Positions 39,411-48,849 of a stretch of 64,000 nt of DNA are shown in pieces. Origin of the DNA: DAIODI01 sp046349255 (lineage in GTDB: Bacteria > Pseudomonadota > Alphaproteobacteria > Rhizobiales > Aestuariivirgaceae); assembly GCA_046349255.1 (NCBI GenBank), contig JAXMCR010000004.1, positions 248,001 through 312,000 of the forward strand. Reading direction: 5' to 3'. A program made the position numbers and the translations under genes. Each line of letters begins with the position of its first letter. The first letter of the stretch is position 1. The notes beneath the pieces are model-generated. The model searched no databases, had not been told where the DNA came from, and saw only the letters and a list, made by a program, of their open reading frames with translations.

Positions 39411-39672
39411 GGCGCTCGAACGGCTGAGCGTAATGGCTAGAGATCAGGCTCCGAGTGTCGCTTTCACAACGGTCGTTCGCGAAGGAAGTCCTGCCAATCA
39501 AATCCTTGCTGTAGCTCAAGAAGTCAGCCCGGATGTGATCGTGATGGCATCCCATACCCCTGGAATCAGTAACTACATTATGGGATCCGTTGCAGGTAAA
39601 GTAGTCCGCTACTCGAGCGTTTCGGTCCTTGTAGTGCGCCCGAAGCCCGAAATTGATGTGACTGACACCTGA
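39391..39672 (+). pseudogene. UspA C-terminal half behind the groES promoter
   Basis: A 93-codon open frame that begins at an ATG inside the groES remnant but in another frame. From ALERLSVMARDQ it encodes the second half of a universal stress protein: VVREGSPANQILAVAQEVSP, DVIVMASHTPG and GSVAGKVVRYSSVSVLVVR, the last being the nucleotide-binding GS and closing strand. The first strands, which carry the ATP-contacting Asp, are missing. It is under a perfect CIRCE operator. I class it as a remnant, but the frame is open and could be expressed. Confidence 0.75.
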
Positions 39673-39813
39673 ATGCCTGGGATCACTAATTGAGGAAGGC
39701 TGAGTTGTCGGGTTAGCAGCCATCGAACTCAGACGTCTCTCGACGAGTATCCATTGCAGATCGGGTTTGTTAGTTTATTGGTTGGCTGAAGATCTATCTG
39801 CAGAGTTTTGACG

Positions 39814-40362
39814 ATGTCGATTGTTGGTAACGGACTCTTCTGCCGAGCGGTGGCAGCGTGCTTCGTTTTGTCCGTAGTGGCGTGCGGACCGTCGGAACCG
39901 ACGGCGCCTTCCGCAACATCCGATGGAGCGATCGAATTTGAGGGTTCTTGGAACGCCGTCGGAAGCCGCCAAAGCATCGTTTTGGGCTCCGATCGTCGCG
40001 GTTCTATCATAAACTTGCGAGGAACGATGCTGCTCACCGGCCGAGGTCGGCCTGGTATTGGATTCTATTCAGAAGTCCTCGCTCTCGTCGACACAAAGTC
40101 GGGTCTTATCGGTCGGAGCGTGTGGACGGACGAGCGCGGTGACCAAGTATATTCGGAGCTAAAGGGCGAGGGCACGCGAGAGAGAAATCATATCACAGGA
40201 ACGATCTTTGGTGGCACGGGGCGGTACGTAGCGGCCACGGGCACCTACGATTTCTCTTGGCAATCAGTTATCGAGTCGGACGACGGCACTATGCAGGGCC
40301 GCGCTGTTGATCTGAGGGGGCGCGTTTGGTCAGGCTCCGGCACGGGGGGTGCACCTCCATGA
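39814..40362 (+). CDS. Lipoprotein with barrel-like domain
   Basis: A 182-residue lipoprotein. The signal ends in VVAC, which places the lipidated cysteine at 24. The mature part holds FEGSWNAVGSRQSIVLG, NHITGTIFGGTGRYVAATGTY and GTMQGRAVDLRGRVW; the GGTGRYxxATGTY pattern is like allene-oxide-cyclase/dirigent-type small barrels. A TTG two codons upstream could also start it. Its stop overlaps the start of the SLC13 transporter (ATGA), so a role with that carrier is likely. Confidence 0.8.
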   Translation: MSIVGNGLFCRAVAACFVLSVVACGPSEPTAPSATSDGAIEFEGSWNAVGSRQSIVLGSDRRGSIINLRGTMLLTGRGRPGIGFYSEVLALVDTKSGLIGRSVWTDERGDQVYSELKGEGTRERNHITGTIFGGTGRYVAATGTYDFSWQSVIESDDGTMQGRAVDLRGRVWSGSGTGGAPP

Positions 40363-41762
40363 TTGCCGCGGGTTTGCTCCTGAAGCGTGCTGCACCGTTC
40401 GCGCTCGCCATCGCGATCTGGCTTGCTCCAGTACCAGCCGGCCTTACTGCTCCGGCATGGCACTTATTCGCGCTCTTTGTTGCGGCCATTCTTTCGGTGC
40501 TTCTCGGTGCCTTTCCGCTTCTAACGTCTTCGATGATCGCCGTCGCCGCAGTCGTTCTCACCGGGACAATCACTCCCGCACAGGCGTTTTCCGGGTTCGC
40601 GAACTCGAGCGTACTCCTTGTGATGATTGCCTTCATTGTTGCCCAAGCCGTAGTGAAGTCCGGCCTCGGTCGGCGTATCAGTCTCTTCATGGTGAGCCGC
40701 TTCGGCAGTTCATCGTTGGGTCTGGCATATAGTATCGTGTTGACCGACGCAGCAATCGCACCCGCGTTTCCCAGTAATACAGCGCGTGGTGGTGTTTTGT
40801 TTCCGATCGTGTTGTCGGTCTCTAAGGGGGCGGGATCCAATCCCGAGGATCCCGAAGGTCGCCGGCTCGGGGGCTACCTGATGTTCTGCGGCATGGCGAG
40901 CCTTGCTGTTTCCTCTGCCCTTTGGATGACGGCAACTTCCGCAAACCCGGTCGCGGTGCAGATCGCGCGGGAGTATGGGTTGGAAATCGGGTTTGGGTCT
41001 TGGATTCTCGCCTCTTGCGTGCCCGGGCTGTTTGCCATTGGTATGCTACCCTTGCTCGTCGCCAAGCTGTTTCCCCCTCGTGTTGATGCGACGCCCGAAG
41101 CTCCCGCTGCGGCTCGAAGGGAGCTAGCTGGAATGGGTAAGCTGTCACGTGATGAGTGGATTACAGCAGCAACTTTTGTGGTGATGGTTGTCGGGTGGGT
41201 GTTTGCTGGATCCCTCAATCTCAACGTAACCGCAATCGCTTTCATGGGTTTCGGCGTACTGCTTGTTGCCGGCGTGCTTGCTGTCGAGGACATTGATATT
41301 CGTGGTGAAACACTGGCGACGTTTCTTTGGCTTGCTGTGCTCTTTGCTATGAGTGGCCAACTAAACGAGCTTGGCTTCATGAGCTACGTAGGCGAAAGGC
41401 TTGCTTCACAGCTTGGTGGCCTGTCGTGGCCCGCGACTTACGTCACGCTTGTTGTTCTATATGTCGGTATCCACTACTTTTTTGTAAGCCAGACATCTCA
41501 GGTTCTGGCACTTTTTGGCGTCTTTCTTGATGTCGGCATTCGCGGTGGGGTACCCGCATCACTAATGGGCTTCGGACTGCTTTTTGCGAGCAGCTATTTC
41601 TCGGTGATCACACCGCAGGGTGGAAGCCAAAACATTATTTTCGCAGCCAGTGGCTATCTCACGCAGCGCGAGCTTTACAAACTTGGATTCTTTACCACGC
41701 TTGCTTTTCTCGCTGTGTTTTTACTGATCGGTACGCCGTGGGTGATGCTCGTTAGTGGGTGA
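40359..41762 (+). CDS. DASS/SLC13-family anion (dicarboxylate) transporter
   Basis: A 467-residue inner-membrane protein with about 12-14 hydrophobic segments. The ATG at 40359 overlaps the lipoprotein stop; an 11-codon upstream extension is open. FANSSVLLVMIAFIVAQAVVKSGLGRR, SNTARGGVLFPIVLSV (first SNT motif) and ATSANPVAVQ, plus a second half with SSYFSVITPQGGSQNIIF, mark the divalent anion:Na+ symporter family that carries succinate, malate, citrate or 2-oxoglutarate. The convergent DcaP-like porin may supply the same substrate. Confidence 0.92.
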   Translation: MIAAGLLLKRAAPFALAIAIWLAPVPAGLTAPAWHLFALFVAAILSVLLGAFPLLTSSMIAVAAVVLTGTITPAQAFSGFANSSVLLVMIAFIVAQAVVKSGLGRRISLFMVSRFGSSSLGLAYSIVLTDAAIAPAFPSNTARGGVLFPIVLSVSKGAGSNPEDPEGRRLGGYLMFCGMASLAVSSALWMTATSANPVAVQIAREYGLEIGFGSWILASCVPGLFAIGMLPLLVAKLFPPRVDATPEAPAAARRELAGMGKLSRDEWITAATFVVMVVGWVFAGSLNLNVTAIAFMGFGVLLVAGVLAVEDIDIRGETLATFLWLAVLFAMSGQLNELGFMSYVGERLASQLGGLSWPATYVTLVVLYVGIHYFFVSQTSQVLALFGVFLDVGIRGGVPASLMGFGLLFASSYFSVITPQGGSQNIIFAASGYLTQRELYKLGFFTTLAFLAVFLLIGTPWVMLVSG

Positions 41763-41935
41763 ACTACCCAATACACAACTGCTAATCACTTGCGGTGAAT
41801 ACCGATTCTTTACAGGCTGACCGGATTCAATTGCCGAACTGACCTGCTCGCCAGCTTGTTCTCGTGCATAAGTTAATTCTGTTCAAGTCTTGGTCCGCAC
41901 TGAACCGGGTTGCAACTCCGCTGGCGGGGTAATGT

Positions 41936-43465
41936 TCAGAAGTAAAACCAGGCGCCGAACTGGAAGCGGACGTCGTCTAGTGTCGACTTGCAGCCGCCGT
42001 AGTCGACCGTGGAGCTACCCGCGTTCGTCAACACGGCTGTCGAGTCGAGGCAGATGCCCCGGTTGGCGTAGTTGATCTCGCCCCACATCACTTCCCAACC
42101 GAGCTTCAGCTGCGAAACGGGTTGCCAAAGGATGTTGGCGTGGACCGTCGCTGCCGAATGGATCCAGCCTTCGTCAGCCAACGCCCCAAGATACTCTTCG
42201 AAGCCCGCACCGAGGTTGAAACTGGTGGTTTGGGTAATGCCAACCGAAAGGCCCGATTGAATCGACCATGCTTCCATCAAGTTTCCATTGGCGTCGACGC
42301 GCTGGTTTTTGTTCGCAGTCTGATTCAGCTGAGGCACGACTTCACCAAAGCCGTAGTTCGCCCCGACGTTGAAGGATACGTTGTCCGTTACCGGGAAGGA
42401 TGCGCCGCCCATGATCGCCCATCCGAGTCCAGACGGCTGGTTGGACACATCGGTCAGGACCGCGCAAGGGATCGAGCCGCTGTAGACAGGGTTGCCGCCC
42501 GAGTCATACCCGATGATCGCGGATTTCGTGTCAGCGCAGGTGCTGATGCTCGACCCTGTATAGCTTCCCACTGATGCCGAGACGTCGTAGTCCGAAACGA
42601 CGCCGGTAAGCTGGAAGGAGCTTCCCGACTCGGTCTTGTATCCCACGAAGCCGGCGAAGTTCGGCACCGCCGTCGAACTGTCCCAGGTCGCGTCTTCCAT
42701 CGCCACAGCCCAGGTCAATGGTCCATCGGTATACGTCAGCCGAACCTGTGGCGCGCGAGAGCGACCGGTGGGGCCAGCTTCTTCGAAGAAGTCAACGTAG
42801 GGGATGCCGATGTTCGTGACGTTCTCGAGATAGTCCGTCTGGCCGATCGTCAGCATCCAGCCCGGCGCCAGGTCCCATTCGCCGTAGGCGTAACGCACCC
42901 GGAAGAGTCCTGCGTCCTCCACGTTCTTCAGGAAATCACCCTCGATCCTCGTGCGGATCAATCCGACGGCCGTGTCCACCTTCGACTTGATGCCGAACCG
43001 GGACTGGAACGCGTGGAGGTTCACGTAGCCGTCTCCATACGTGCCATTGTTGTAGGCTGGCGCGAGCGACTGAAGGGAGAACGAGTACTTGTTCGTCATC
43101 CCGTTCGAATCCCAGAGTACGTCGCCCTTCACGTATCCGTACACGGTGATTTCGGCGACGGGCGCGGGCATGTCGGCTACCGGCGTTATGGCGATCGTGA
43201 AGCCCGCGTCGGGGTTGTTTCCTGCGGCGTCCCTGGGATCCTGGCCCCAGTTGCCAAGGCTTGCCTGACCACGTTCGAATGAAACCAGTCCCTTGGCGTT
43301 CGGCAGAAGCGACGGCTGCGCAGCAGCCACGGTATTCACCTGCGACTGCAGCGCTTCGAGCTGGGCTTTCAGCGACGAAAGTTCGTCCGCGTGCGCCTCC
43401 GGCGCGATGACGGCCAAGCTACATCCTGCCAGAAAGAACCGGCGCGCCACATGTGTCGTGCTCAT
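41936..43465 (-). CDS. DcaP-like trimeric porin
   Basis: A 509-residue outer-membrane protein. After the signal (RRFFLAGCSLAVIAPEAHA) comes a short coiled coil (DELSSLKAQLEALQSQVNTV), as in DcaP-type porins, then a 16-stranded-barrel-like region with YVKGDVLWDSNG, GLIRTRIEGDF and FRVRYAYGEWDLAPGWMLTIGQTDY, ending in FQFGAWFYF. DcaP of Acinetobacter takes up dicarboxylates and phthalates. It faces the SLC13 carrier with 173 bases between, giving a complete outer/inner-membrane route. Confidence 0.88.
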   Translation of the reverse strand: MSTTHVARRFFLAGCSLAVIAPEAHADELSSLKAQLEALQSQVNTVAAAQPSLLPNAKGLVSFERGQASLGNWGQDPRDAAGNNPDAGFTIAITPVADMPAPVAEITVYGYVKGDVLWDSNGMTNKYSFSLQSLAPAYNNGTYGDGYVNLHAFQSRFGIKSKVDTAVGLIRTRIEGDFLKNVEDAGLFRVRYAYGEWDLAPGWMLTIGQTDYLENVTNIGIPYVDFFEEAGPTGRSRAPQVRLTYTDGPLTWAVAMEDATWDSSTAVPNFAGFVGYKTESGSSFQLTGVVSDYDVSASVGSYTGSSISTCADTKSAIIGYDSGGNPVYSGSIPCAVLTDVSNQPSGLGWAIMGGASFPVTDNVSFNVGANYGFGEVVPQLNQTANKNQRVDANGNLMEAWSIQSGLSVGITQTTSFNLGAGFEEYLGALADEGWIHSAATVHANILWQPVSQLKLGWEVMWGEINYANRGICLDSTAVLTNAGSSTVDYGGCKSTLDDVRFQFGAWFYF

Positions 43466-43734
43466 AACCAATCCCACCCAACGTTTTCTTCAGGCTACTT
43501 GAGCTCTCTATTGAGGAAGTTGGCCTATTGGGTCGCGCAATAGAAATTACTGCAAGCGTGCCATAATCGACACATTCATCACCGAATGCCCTCGCCTCTG
43601 CGTCGGTAAGACCCCGGGGCGAATGGCAGTGCTATCAGTTGGCGGTATACGAAATCCTGCGGTAGTATAAACTCGGATTTGCAAGAGGCTTAATCTTAAA
43701 TGGCTTCGGCATTGACGTGGGCCAAGTGGAGAAG

Positions 43735-45234
43735 ATGATGCAGATCACGAATTTCGTCGTGAAGGGCGTCGTATTCAGCCTATCCCTGTTGGCAGGCCAG
43801 CTTCTATTCGATGGACAGCCCATCGCCCAGACACAGACGGCGACAACTGAGACCACTCCCGAGGCCGTGAGCGATCAGCTGACCACCGAAGAGATGGAGG
43901 TCTTGGTCGCTAGGATCGCTCTCTACCCGGATGATCTCGTTGCGGCAATCGTTTCTGCTTCGCTCTACCCGCTCCAAATCGTCGAGGCGGAGCGCTTTCT
44001 CGAAGCGAAGCAGAAGAAGAAGGACCTCGCGCCCAACAAGGAGTGGGATGGCTCCGTCATTTCGCTCCTCAACTACCCCGAGATCGTGAAGATGATGTCC
44101 GACGATCTCGAGTGGACCCAGTCGCTTGGCGCGGTGGCGGTCGACCAGCAGGAGGACCTTCTCGCAGCAATACAGCAGTTGCGCGAAAAAGCCGTCGCCA
44201 TGGGCGTCTTGAAGTCAAACGACAAGGTCGTCGTCGAAAAGGCTTCGGCCGAAAGCGGATCTTCAGCAGGCGGACCACCAGCGCAGGGCGGCGAGAGCAT
44301 CGTCATCAAGTCATCGGATCCGCAAGTAGTCTACGTTCCACAGTACCCTCCGGAAATGCTCTACGAGGATAACTATCCCATCCCGGCTGAGCCCATCTAC
44401 TACGGTGATTCCTACCCCTCGTATTGGTATCCGGGCGCGGGCTTCTGGGCAGGCGCCATCACTGGGGCGATCTGGGGCGGCGCGATTGACTGGGGCGGCG
44501 ATCACATCTGGGGCGGCGACGTCGACGTGGACATCGATTGGGATCGTGGAGACATCAACATCGGCGACGTCAACGTCGGCAAGTTCGATCGCAACAATCT
44601 CGATATGTCGAAGATCGATCGCAACAATTTCGATTTCTCAAAGATCGACAAGTCCAAGCTGAATTTCGACAAGAGCAAGATCAGCAGAGACCAGTTGGGC
44701 AACGATCTCAAAGCGCGCGACAGCAACCGGCTCGACAACAAGCGTGCGAACCGGCCGGAGGCAGGACCGCTCGCTGGCGCGGGCAATCGCCCGCAGTCGC
44801 AGGACGTCCGCAAGAACATCGAGCAGGGCCTGAAGAAGCAGGGCAAGACCGGCGCGCCGGGAGTAGGCAACAAGGGGTCAGGCAACAAGGGCGTGGGTCA
44901 GGGAGCCGGAGCAGGCAACCGCCCGCAGGCAGCCCAGCGGCCCTCTGGTGGCCAGCAAGCGAAGACGAAAGCCGGAAAGGGCCAGGGAGGCGGCAAGAAG
45001 CAGGCCGCTGGGCCGCGTCCCGGCTCTCGGCCCGACAATCGGCCGAAATCACCTGGCGCGATCGGCGATTACCAGCGCGGCAGTAGTACAAGAGCCGCCT
45101 CCGACAGAGCCAGGGTAAGTCACAGCGCGCCACAGTATCGCGGCCCTTCCGGCGGCTACGGAAGGGGCGGTGGCGGCGGTTACCACAGACCGCCCGGAGG
45201 CGGTGGTCGAGGTGGCGGCGGTCGTCGCAGGTAG
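43735..45234 (+). CDS. DUF3300 secreted protein with low-complexity repeats
   Basis: A 499-residue exported protein. The start at 43735 (an ATG pair) gives a signal ending near GQPIAQ; the frame begins at a GTG at 43717. The DUF3300 domain has LTTEEMEVLVARIALYPDDL, VAAIVSASLYPLQIVEAERF and QVVYVPQYPPEMLY. A glycine/tryptophan linker follows, then a region of roughly ten-residue repeats (FDRNNLDMSK, IDRNNFDFSK), and a long basic Gly/Arg/Gln-rich tail ending GGGGRRR. It is transcribed with DUF2950, its frequent partner. The function is unknown. Confidence 0.92.
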   Translation: MMQITNFVVKGVVFSLSLLAGQLLFDGQPIAQTQTATTETTPEAVSDQLTTEEMEVLVARIALYPDDLVAAIVSASLYPLQIVEAERFLEAKQKKKDLAPNKEWDGSVISLLNYPEIVKMMSDDLEWTQSLGAVAVDQQEDLLAAIQQLREKAVAMGVLKSNDKVVVEKASAESGSSAGGPPAQGGESIVIKSSDPQVVYVPQYPPEMLYEDNYPIPAEPIYYGDSYPSYWYPGAGFWAGAITGAIWGGAIDWGGDHIWGGDVDVDIDWDRGDINIGDVNVGKFDRNNLDMSKIDRNNFDFSKIDKSKLNFDKSKISRDQLGNDLKARDSNRLDNKRANRPEAGPLAGAGNRPQSQDVRKNIEQGLKKQGKTGAPGVGNKGSGNKGVGQGAGAGNRPQAAQRPSGGQQAKTKAGKGQGGGKKQAAGPRPGSRPDNRPKSPGAIGDYQRGSSTRAASDRARVSHSAPQYRGPSGGYGRGGGGGYHRPPGGGGRGGGGRRR

Positions 45235-45245
45235 GAGACGTAGCA

Positions 45246-46175
45246 ATGAAGCGTTCAGTTTTGATCTCCGCAGCTGCGCTGGCGGTCGTTCTCGCTGCGC
45301 CGCTCCCGGCGCTCGCCGTCACGCAGGCGACGATGAACCGCTTCATCGGCGCGCCGTCCGAAACATTTGCCGACGCGGACCAGGCGGTGGCTGCGCTGAA
45401 ACTGCGGCTTGCGGCGCAGGACGTGCCGGGTCTTGCCAAGCTGCTCGGCCTCAACGCCGACGCACTCGCCAAGACGGAAGATTTCGATGCCCGTCTCGGC
45501 AAGCTGAAGAATGCCGCGCAGCAACGCGTCTACGTCGAGGACGAGGGCGAGGACCGCAAGGTCGTGAACCTCGGCGACCTCGTCTACCCGTTCCCGTTCC
45601 CGCTGGTGAAGAAGGACGGCCAGTGGTCGTTCGACACCAAGGCCGGCATCCAGGAAGTGGTGGACCGCCGCATCGGCGAGAACGAACTGAACGCGATCAA
45701 GGTGTGCCGCGACTACATCGCCGCCCAGAAGGTCTACGCGAGCATGGACCGCGACGGCGACAACGTGCTCGAGTACGCCCAGAAGCTGATCTCGACGCCC
45801 GGCAAGCAGGACGGCCTCTACTGGCACGCCGAACCGGGCGAGGACGAAAGCCCGGCCGGGCCGTTCGTCAACGCCGAGAAGATCGAGAAGGGCAAGGCGG
45901 AGGAGGGCTACTTCGGCTACCGCTTCCGCATCCTGACGAAGCAGGGCGACAATGTCGCCGGCGGGGCGTACGACTACGTCATAAACGGCAATATGATCGC
46001 AGGATTTGCTCTCATCGCCTGGCCCGTGCGGTGGGGGGAGACGGGGATCATGACGTTCGCATGCAGCCATGCGGGCGTCGTGTACGAGCGTAACCTTGGG
46101 CCGAACACGGCGGAGATCGTGAAGCGGATCCAGCGCTTCAACCCGCTGGCCGACTGGGCGGTCAGCAGGGACTAG
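45246..46175 (+). CDS. DUF2950 exported protein
   Basis: A 309-residue protein with a signal peptide (LISAAALAVVLAAPLPALAV). DUF2950 blocks are visible: FADADQAVAALKLRLAAQD, YPFPFPLVKKDGQWSFDT, CRDYIAAQKVYASMDRDGD, LYWHAEPGEDESPAGPF, GYFGYRFRILTKQG and IMTFACSHAGVVYERNLGPNT. It begins 11 bases after DUF3300 and follows GGAGACGTAGCA. The pair is common in proteobacteria and is of unknown role. Confidence 0.95.
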   Translation: MKRSVLISAAALAVVLAAPLPALAVTQATMNRFIGAPSETFADADQAVAALKLRLAAQDVPGLAKLLGLNADALAKTEDFDARLGKLKNAAQQRVYVEDEGEDRKVVNLGDLVYPFPFPLVKKDGQWSFDTKAGIQEVVDRRIGENELNAIKVCRDYIAAQKVYASMDRDGDNVLEYAQKLISTPGKQDGLYWHAEPGEDESPAGPFVNAEKIEKGKAEEGYFGYRFRILTKQGDNVAGGAYDYVINGNMIAGFALIAWPVRWGETGIMTFACSHAGVVYERNLGPNTAEIVKRIQRFNPLADWAVSRD

Positions 46176-46225
46176 CAGTTTTTTTAAGATCCCGCGTGCC
46201 GAAGCCGCCGATAGTGGAGAGTTCA

Positions 46226-47167
46226 ATGGCACTGAAGTTAAATCTGGATTTTGAAAGAAAGCGGAAGTTCGAACTTTCCAACGATGAGTGTGTCCGTTTT
46301 CGCTTACGCGATATCTGTGTGGAACCCGGATCTAGAGTTTCGCTCAAGAAGCAGTTCGACCCGGACTTTACTGGCGGCACAGAAGACAAAGTTGGCGCTC
46401 TCGAGAAGCTGTCCAGCAACGTTCAGCGCATGGCGGAACTTCAGGAGATCCTGTACGCGCAGGACATCTACTCGCTCCTCTTGATTTTTCAGGCGATGGA
46501 CGCAGCGGGAAAAGATGGTGCAATCCGGCATGTGATGTCAGGAGTAAACCCACAAGGTTGTCAGGTAACGAGCTTTAAGACGCCGTCATCACAGGAACTC
46601 GATCACGATTACCTTTGGAGAGCGCGACAGGCGTTACCGGCGCGCGGCATGATCGGGATTTTCAACCGCTCGTACTACGAGGAGGTTCTGGTGGTGCGCG
46701 TCCATAAGGAGCTGCTGGTGAAGCAGCGGCTTCCGGAGTGGGCCAGGGACGACCAGCTTTGGACACGCCGCTTCAAGGAAATCAACGACTTCGAGAAGTA
46801 CCTCGTACGGAATGGTACGATCGTCCTAAAATTCTTCCTCAACATATCGAGGGAAGAACAGAAGAAGCGCTTCCTGTCGCGCATCGAAGAGACCGACAAG
46901 AACTGGAAATTTTCGATCGCTGACTACCGCGAGCGCGGGTACTGGGACGAATACATGGCGGCGTTCGAGGACATGCTCTCCAACACCTCGACCGAATGGG
47001 CGCCGTGGTTCGTGATCCCCGCCGACAACAAGTGGTTCGCCCGGCTCGCCATCTCGCAGATCGTCACGTCGGCGATGGAAAGCCTCAACCTCAAGGTTCC
47101 CGAGGTCTCGGACGAACGCCGCAAGGAACTGGCTCAGATCCGAGAGCAGCTGCTGAACGAGAAATGA
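46226..47167 (+). CDS. PPK2-family polyphosphate kinase
   Basis: A 313-residue kinase that uses polyphosphate to phosphorylate nucleotides, or the reverse. The P-loop region is LLIFQAMDAAGKDGAIRHVM, the lid and base-binding part includes NRSYYEEVLVVRVH, and IADYRERGYWDEYMAAFEDML follows. The ATG at 46226 follows GTGGAGAG; the frame extends ten codons to a GTG. The single domain fits class I or III. Its stop overlaps the SulP start (ATGA). Confidence 0.93.
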   Translation: MALKLNLDFERKRKFELSNDECVRFRLRDICVEPGSRVSLKKQFDPDFTGGTEDKVGALEKLSSNVQRMAELQEILYAQDIYSLLLIFQAMDAAGKDGAIRHVMSGVNPQGCQVTSFKTPSSQELDHDYLWRARQALPARGMIGIFNRSYYEEVLVVRVHKELLVKQRLPEWARDDQLWTRRFKEINDFEKYLVRNGTIVLKFFLNISREEQKKRFLSRIEETDKNWKFSIADYRERGYWDEYMAAFEDMLSNTSTEWAPWFVIPADNKWFARLAISQIVTSAMESLNLKVPEVSDERRKELAQIREQLLNEK

Positions 47168-48849
47168 TCCGGGTTGGCCCGCAGGCATTCCTAAGGAGCC
47201 TTGCCGGGTACGACGCAGGGGCGTTCCGGGTCGACTTTTCGGCCGGTCTTGCCATCGCAGCCGTGGCGCTCCCGAGCGCGATCGCCTATCCGGCGATTGC
47301 CGGTCTTCCCGCCGTCGTCGGGATCTACGCCAGCATGGTGCCGCTCGTCGGCTACGCGGTGTTCGGCTCGTCGCGCCAGCTTGTCGTCGGACCGGATGCG
47401 GCGACGATGACGGTGCTCGCCGCTGTACTCGCCGCGGCCGCCATTCCCGCCGGCGATCCGCGCGTCGCGGCGGCGGCGGCGTTGGCGCTTGCCGTGGGTT
47501 CGCTGTGTTTCCTCGCGTCGCTGCTGCGACTGGGCTTCGTCGCGAGCTTTCTGTCGCGGCCGATCCTCGTCGGCTTCATGACCGGCATCGCGCTGTCGAT
47601 CATCGTCGGTCAGATCAAGCGGCTGACGGGGGTCCGGATCGACTCAGAGGGTCTCGTGGCGCCGGTGCTCGAACTGGTCCGGAAGGCGTCTGACATCCAC
47701 TGGCCGACGCTATTGCTCGGGATCGGCTTCCTTGCCCTCCTGCAGCTCCTGATGGCCACCCAGTCGATCGTGCCGGGGCCCATTGCCGTCATCGTGCTCG
47801 GCGTGATGCTCTCTTACCTGTTCGATTTCCCCGCCCGGGAAATCGCCGTAGTCGGCGACATCCCGGCGGGCTTGCCGGGATTTAGCCTGCCCTCTATTGA
47901 CTCCCTTGGCTGGCGCGAACTTGTGCTCGGCTCGGCCGCGATCTGGCTCGTCAGCTTCGGGGCCGGGATCGTCACGGCGCGCAGCTTCGGCGCGCGCGGC
48001 AAGTTCGACGTCGACCCCAACGCGGAACTCATCGGCTTCGGCGCGGCGAACGTCGCCGCCGGCTTGTTCAGCGGCTTCCCCGTGACGGCATCCGATTCGC
48101 GCACCGCCATCAACACCTCGATCGGCGGCAGAACCCAGATCGCGAGCCTTGTGGCGGCGGCCGCGCTCGCCCTCATTCTCCTCTACCTCAACGGAGTGCT
48201 GCGCGACCTTCCGGTCGTCGCGCTCGGCGCCATCCTCGTCTCGGCGGCTCTCAGCCTGATCGACGTCGAGGGGCTGAAGGAGCTCTGGCGCATCAGCCGG
48301 ATCGAATTTGCCTTCGCGGTGCTCGGCATGTGGGGCGTTTTGTCACTCGGTGTGCTGAACGGCGTCGTCGTCGCGCTCTCCGCGACACTCGTCTACGTGC
48401 TGGTGAAGAGTCTGCGGCCGCGCGACGCTTTCCTCGGTCTCATTCCCGGCCGCGACGGTTTCTACAAGCTCCATCGGACGCCGGCGGCCCGGCGCATTCC
48501 AGGGCTCACCCTGTTCGTCATCCAGGGCAGCCTCCTGTTCTACAACGTCGATTACGTGAAGGCGCGGTTCGAGGAGATCCTGGACGCCCTGCCGGCGGAC
48601 GTTCGATGGTTCGTGATCGACGCGGGTGCGATTGCCCAACTCGATTCGACCTCGGTCCAGATGCTGGGCGACGTCGCGGAAAACTTCCGCTCACGCGGCA
48701 TCGCCTTCGGGCTTGCCGAACTCAACAGCGAGCCGCGCGCGCTTCTGGCGCGGGCGGGCGTGCTCGAAGCGATTACGCCGCGCATGGTGTTCGAGGATCT
48801 TGAGGACGTGCGCACCGCCTTCGAAACGTCACGGGTGGCAGCGACATAG
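47164..48849 (+). CDS. SulP-family anion permease with STAS domain
   Basis: A 561-residue inner-membrane protein with about 12 hydrophobic segments. The signature ALPSAIAYPAIAGLPAVVGIYAS, SSRQLVVGPDAATM, and GFPVTASDSRTAINTSIGGRTQ fit SulP. A C-terminal STAS domain with VIDAGAIAQLDSTSVQML closes it. Substrates in the family include sulfate, bicarbonate and other anions. Its start overlaps the end of the polyphosphate kinase gene, an uncommon pairing that suggests linked expression. Confidence 0.93.
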   Translation: MIRVGPQAFLRSLAGYDAGAFRVDFSAGLAIAAVALPSAIAYPAIAGLPAVVGIYASMVPLVGYAVFGSSRQLVVGPDAATMTVLAAVLAAAAIPAGDPRVAAAAALALAVGSLCFLASLLRLGFVASFLSRPILVGFMTGIALSIIVGQIKRLTGVRIDSEGLVAPVLELVRKASDIHWPTLLLGIGFLALLQLLMATQSIVPGPIAVIVLGVMLSYLFDFPAREIAVVGDIPAGLPGFSLPSIDSLGWRELVLGSAAIWLVSFGAGIVTARSFGARGKFDVDPNAELIGFGAANVAAGLFSGFPVTASDSRTAINTSIGGRTQIASLVAAAALALILLYLNGVLRDLPVVALGAILVSAALSLIDVEGLKELWRISRIEFAFAVLGMWGVLSLGVLNGVVVALSATLVYVLVKSLRPRDAFLGLIPGRDGFYKLHRTPAARRIPGLTLFVIQGSLLFYNVDYVKARFEEILDALPADVRWFVIDAGAIAQLDSTSVQMLGDVAENFRSRGIAFGLAELNSEPRALLARAGVLEAITPRMVFEDLEDVRTAFETSRVAAT

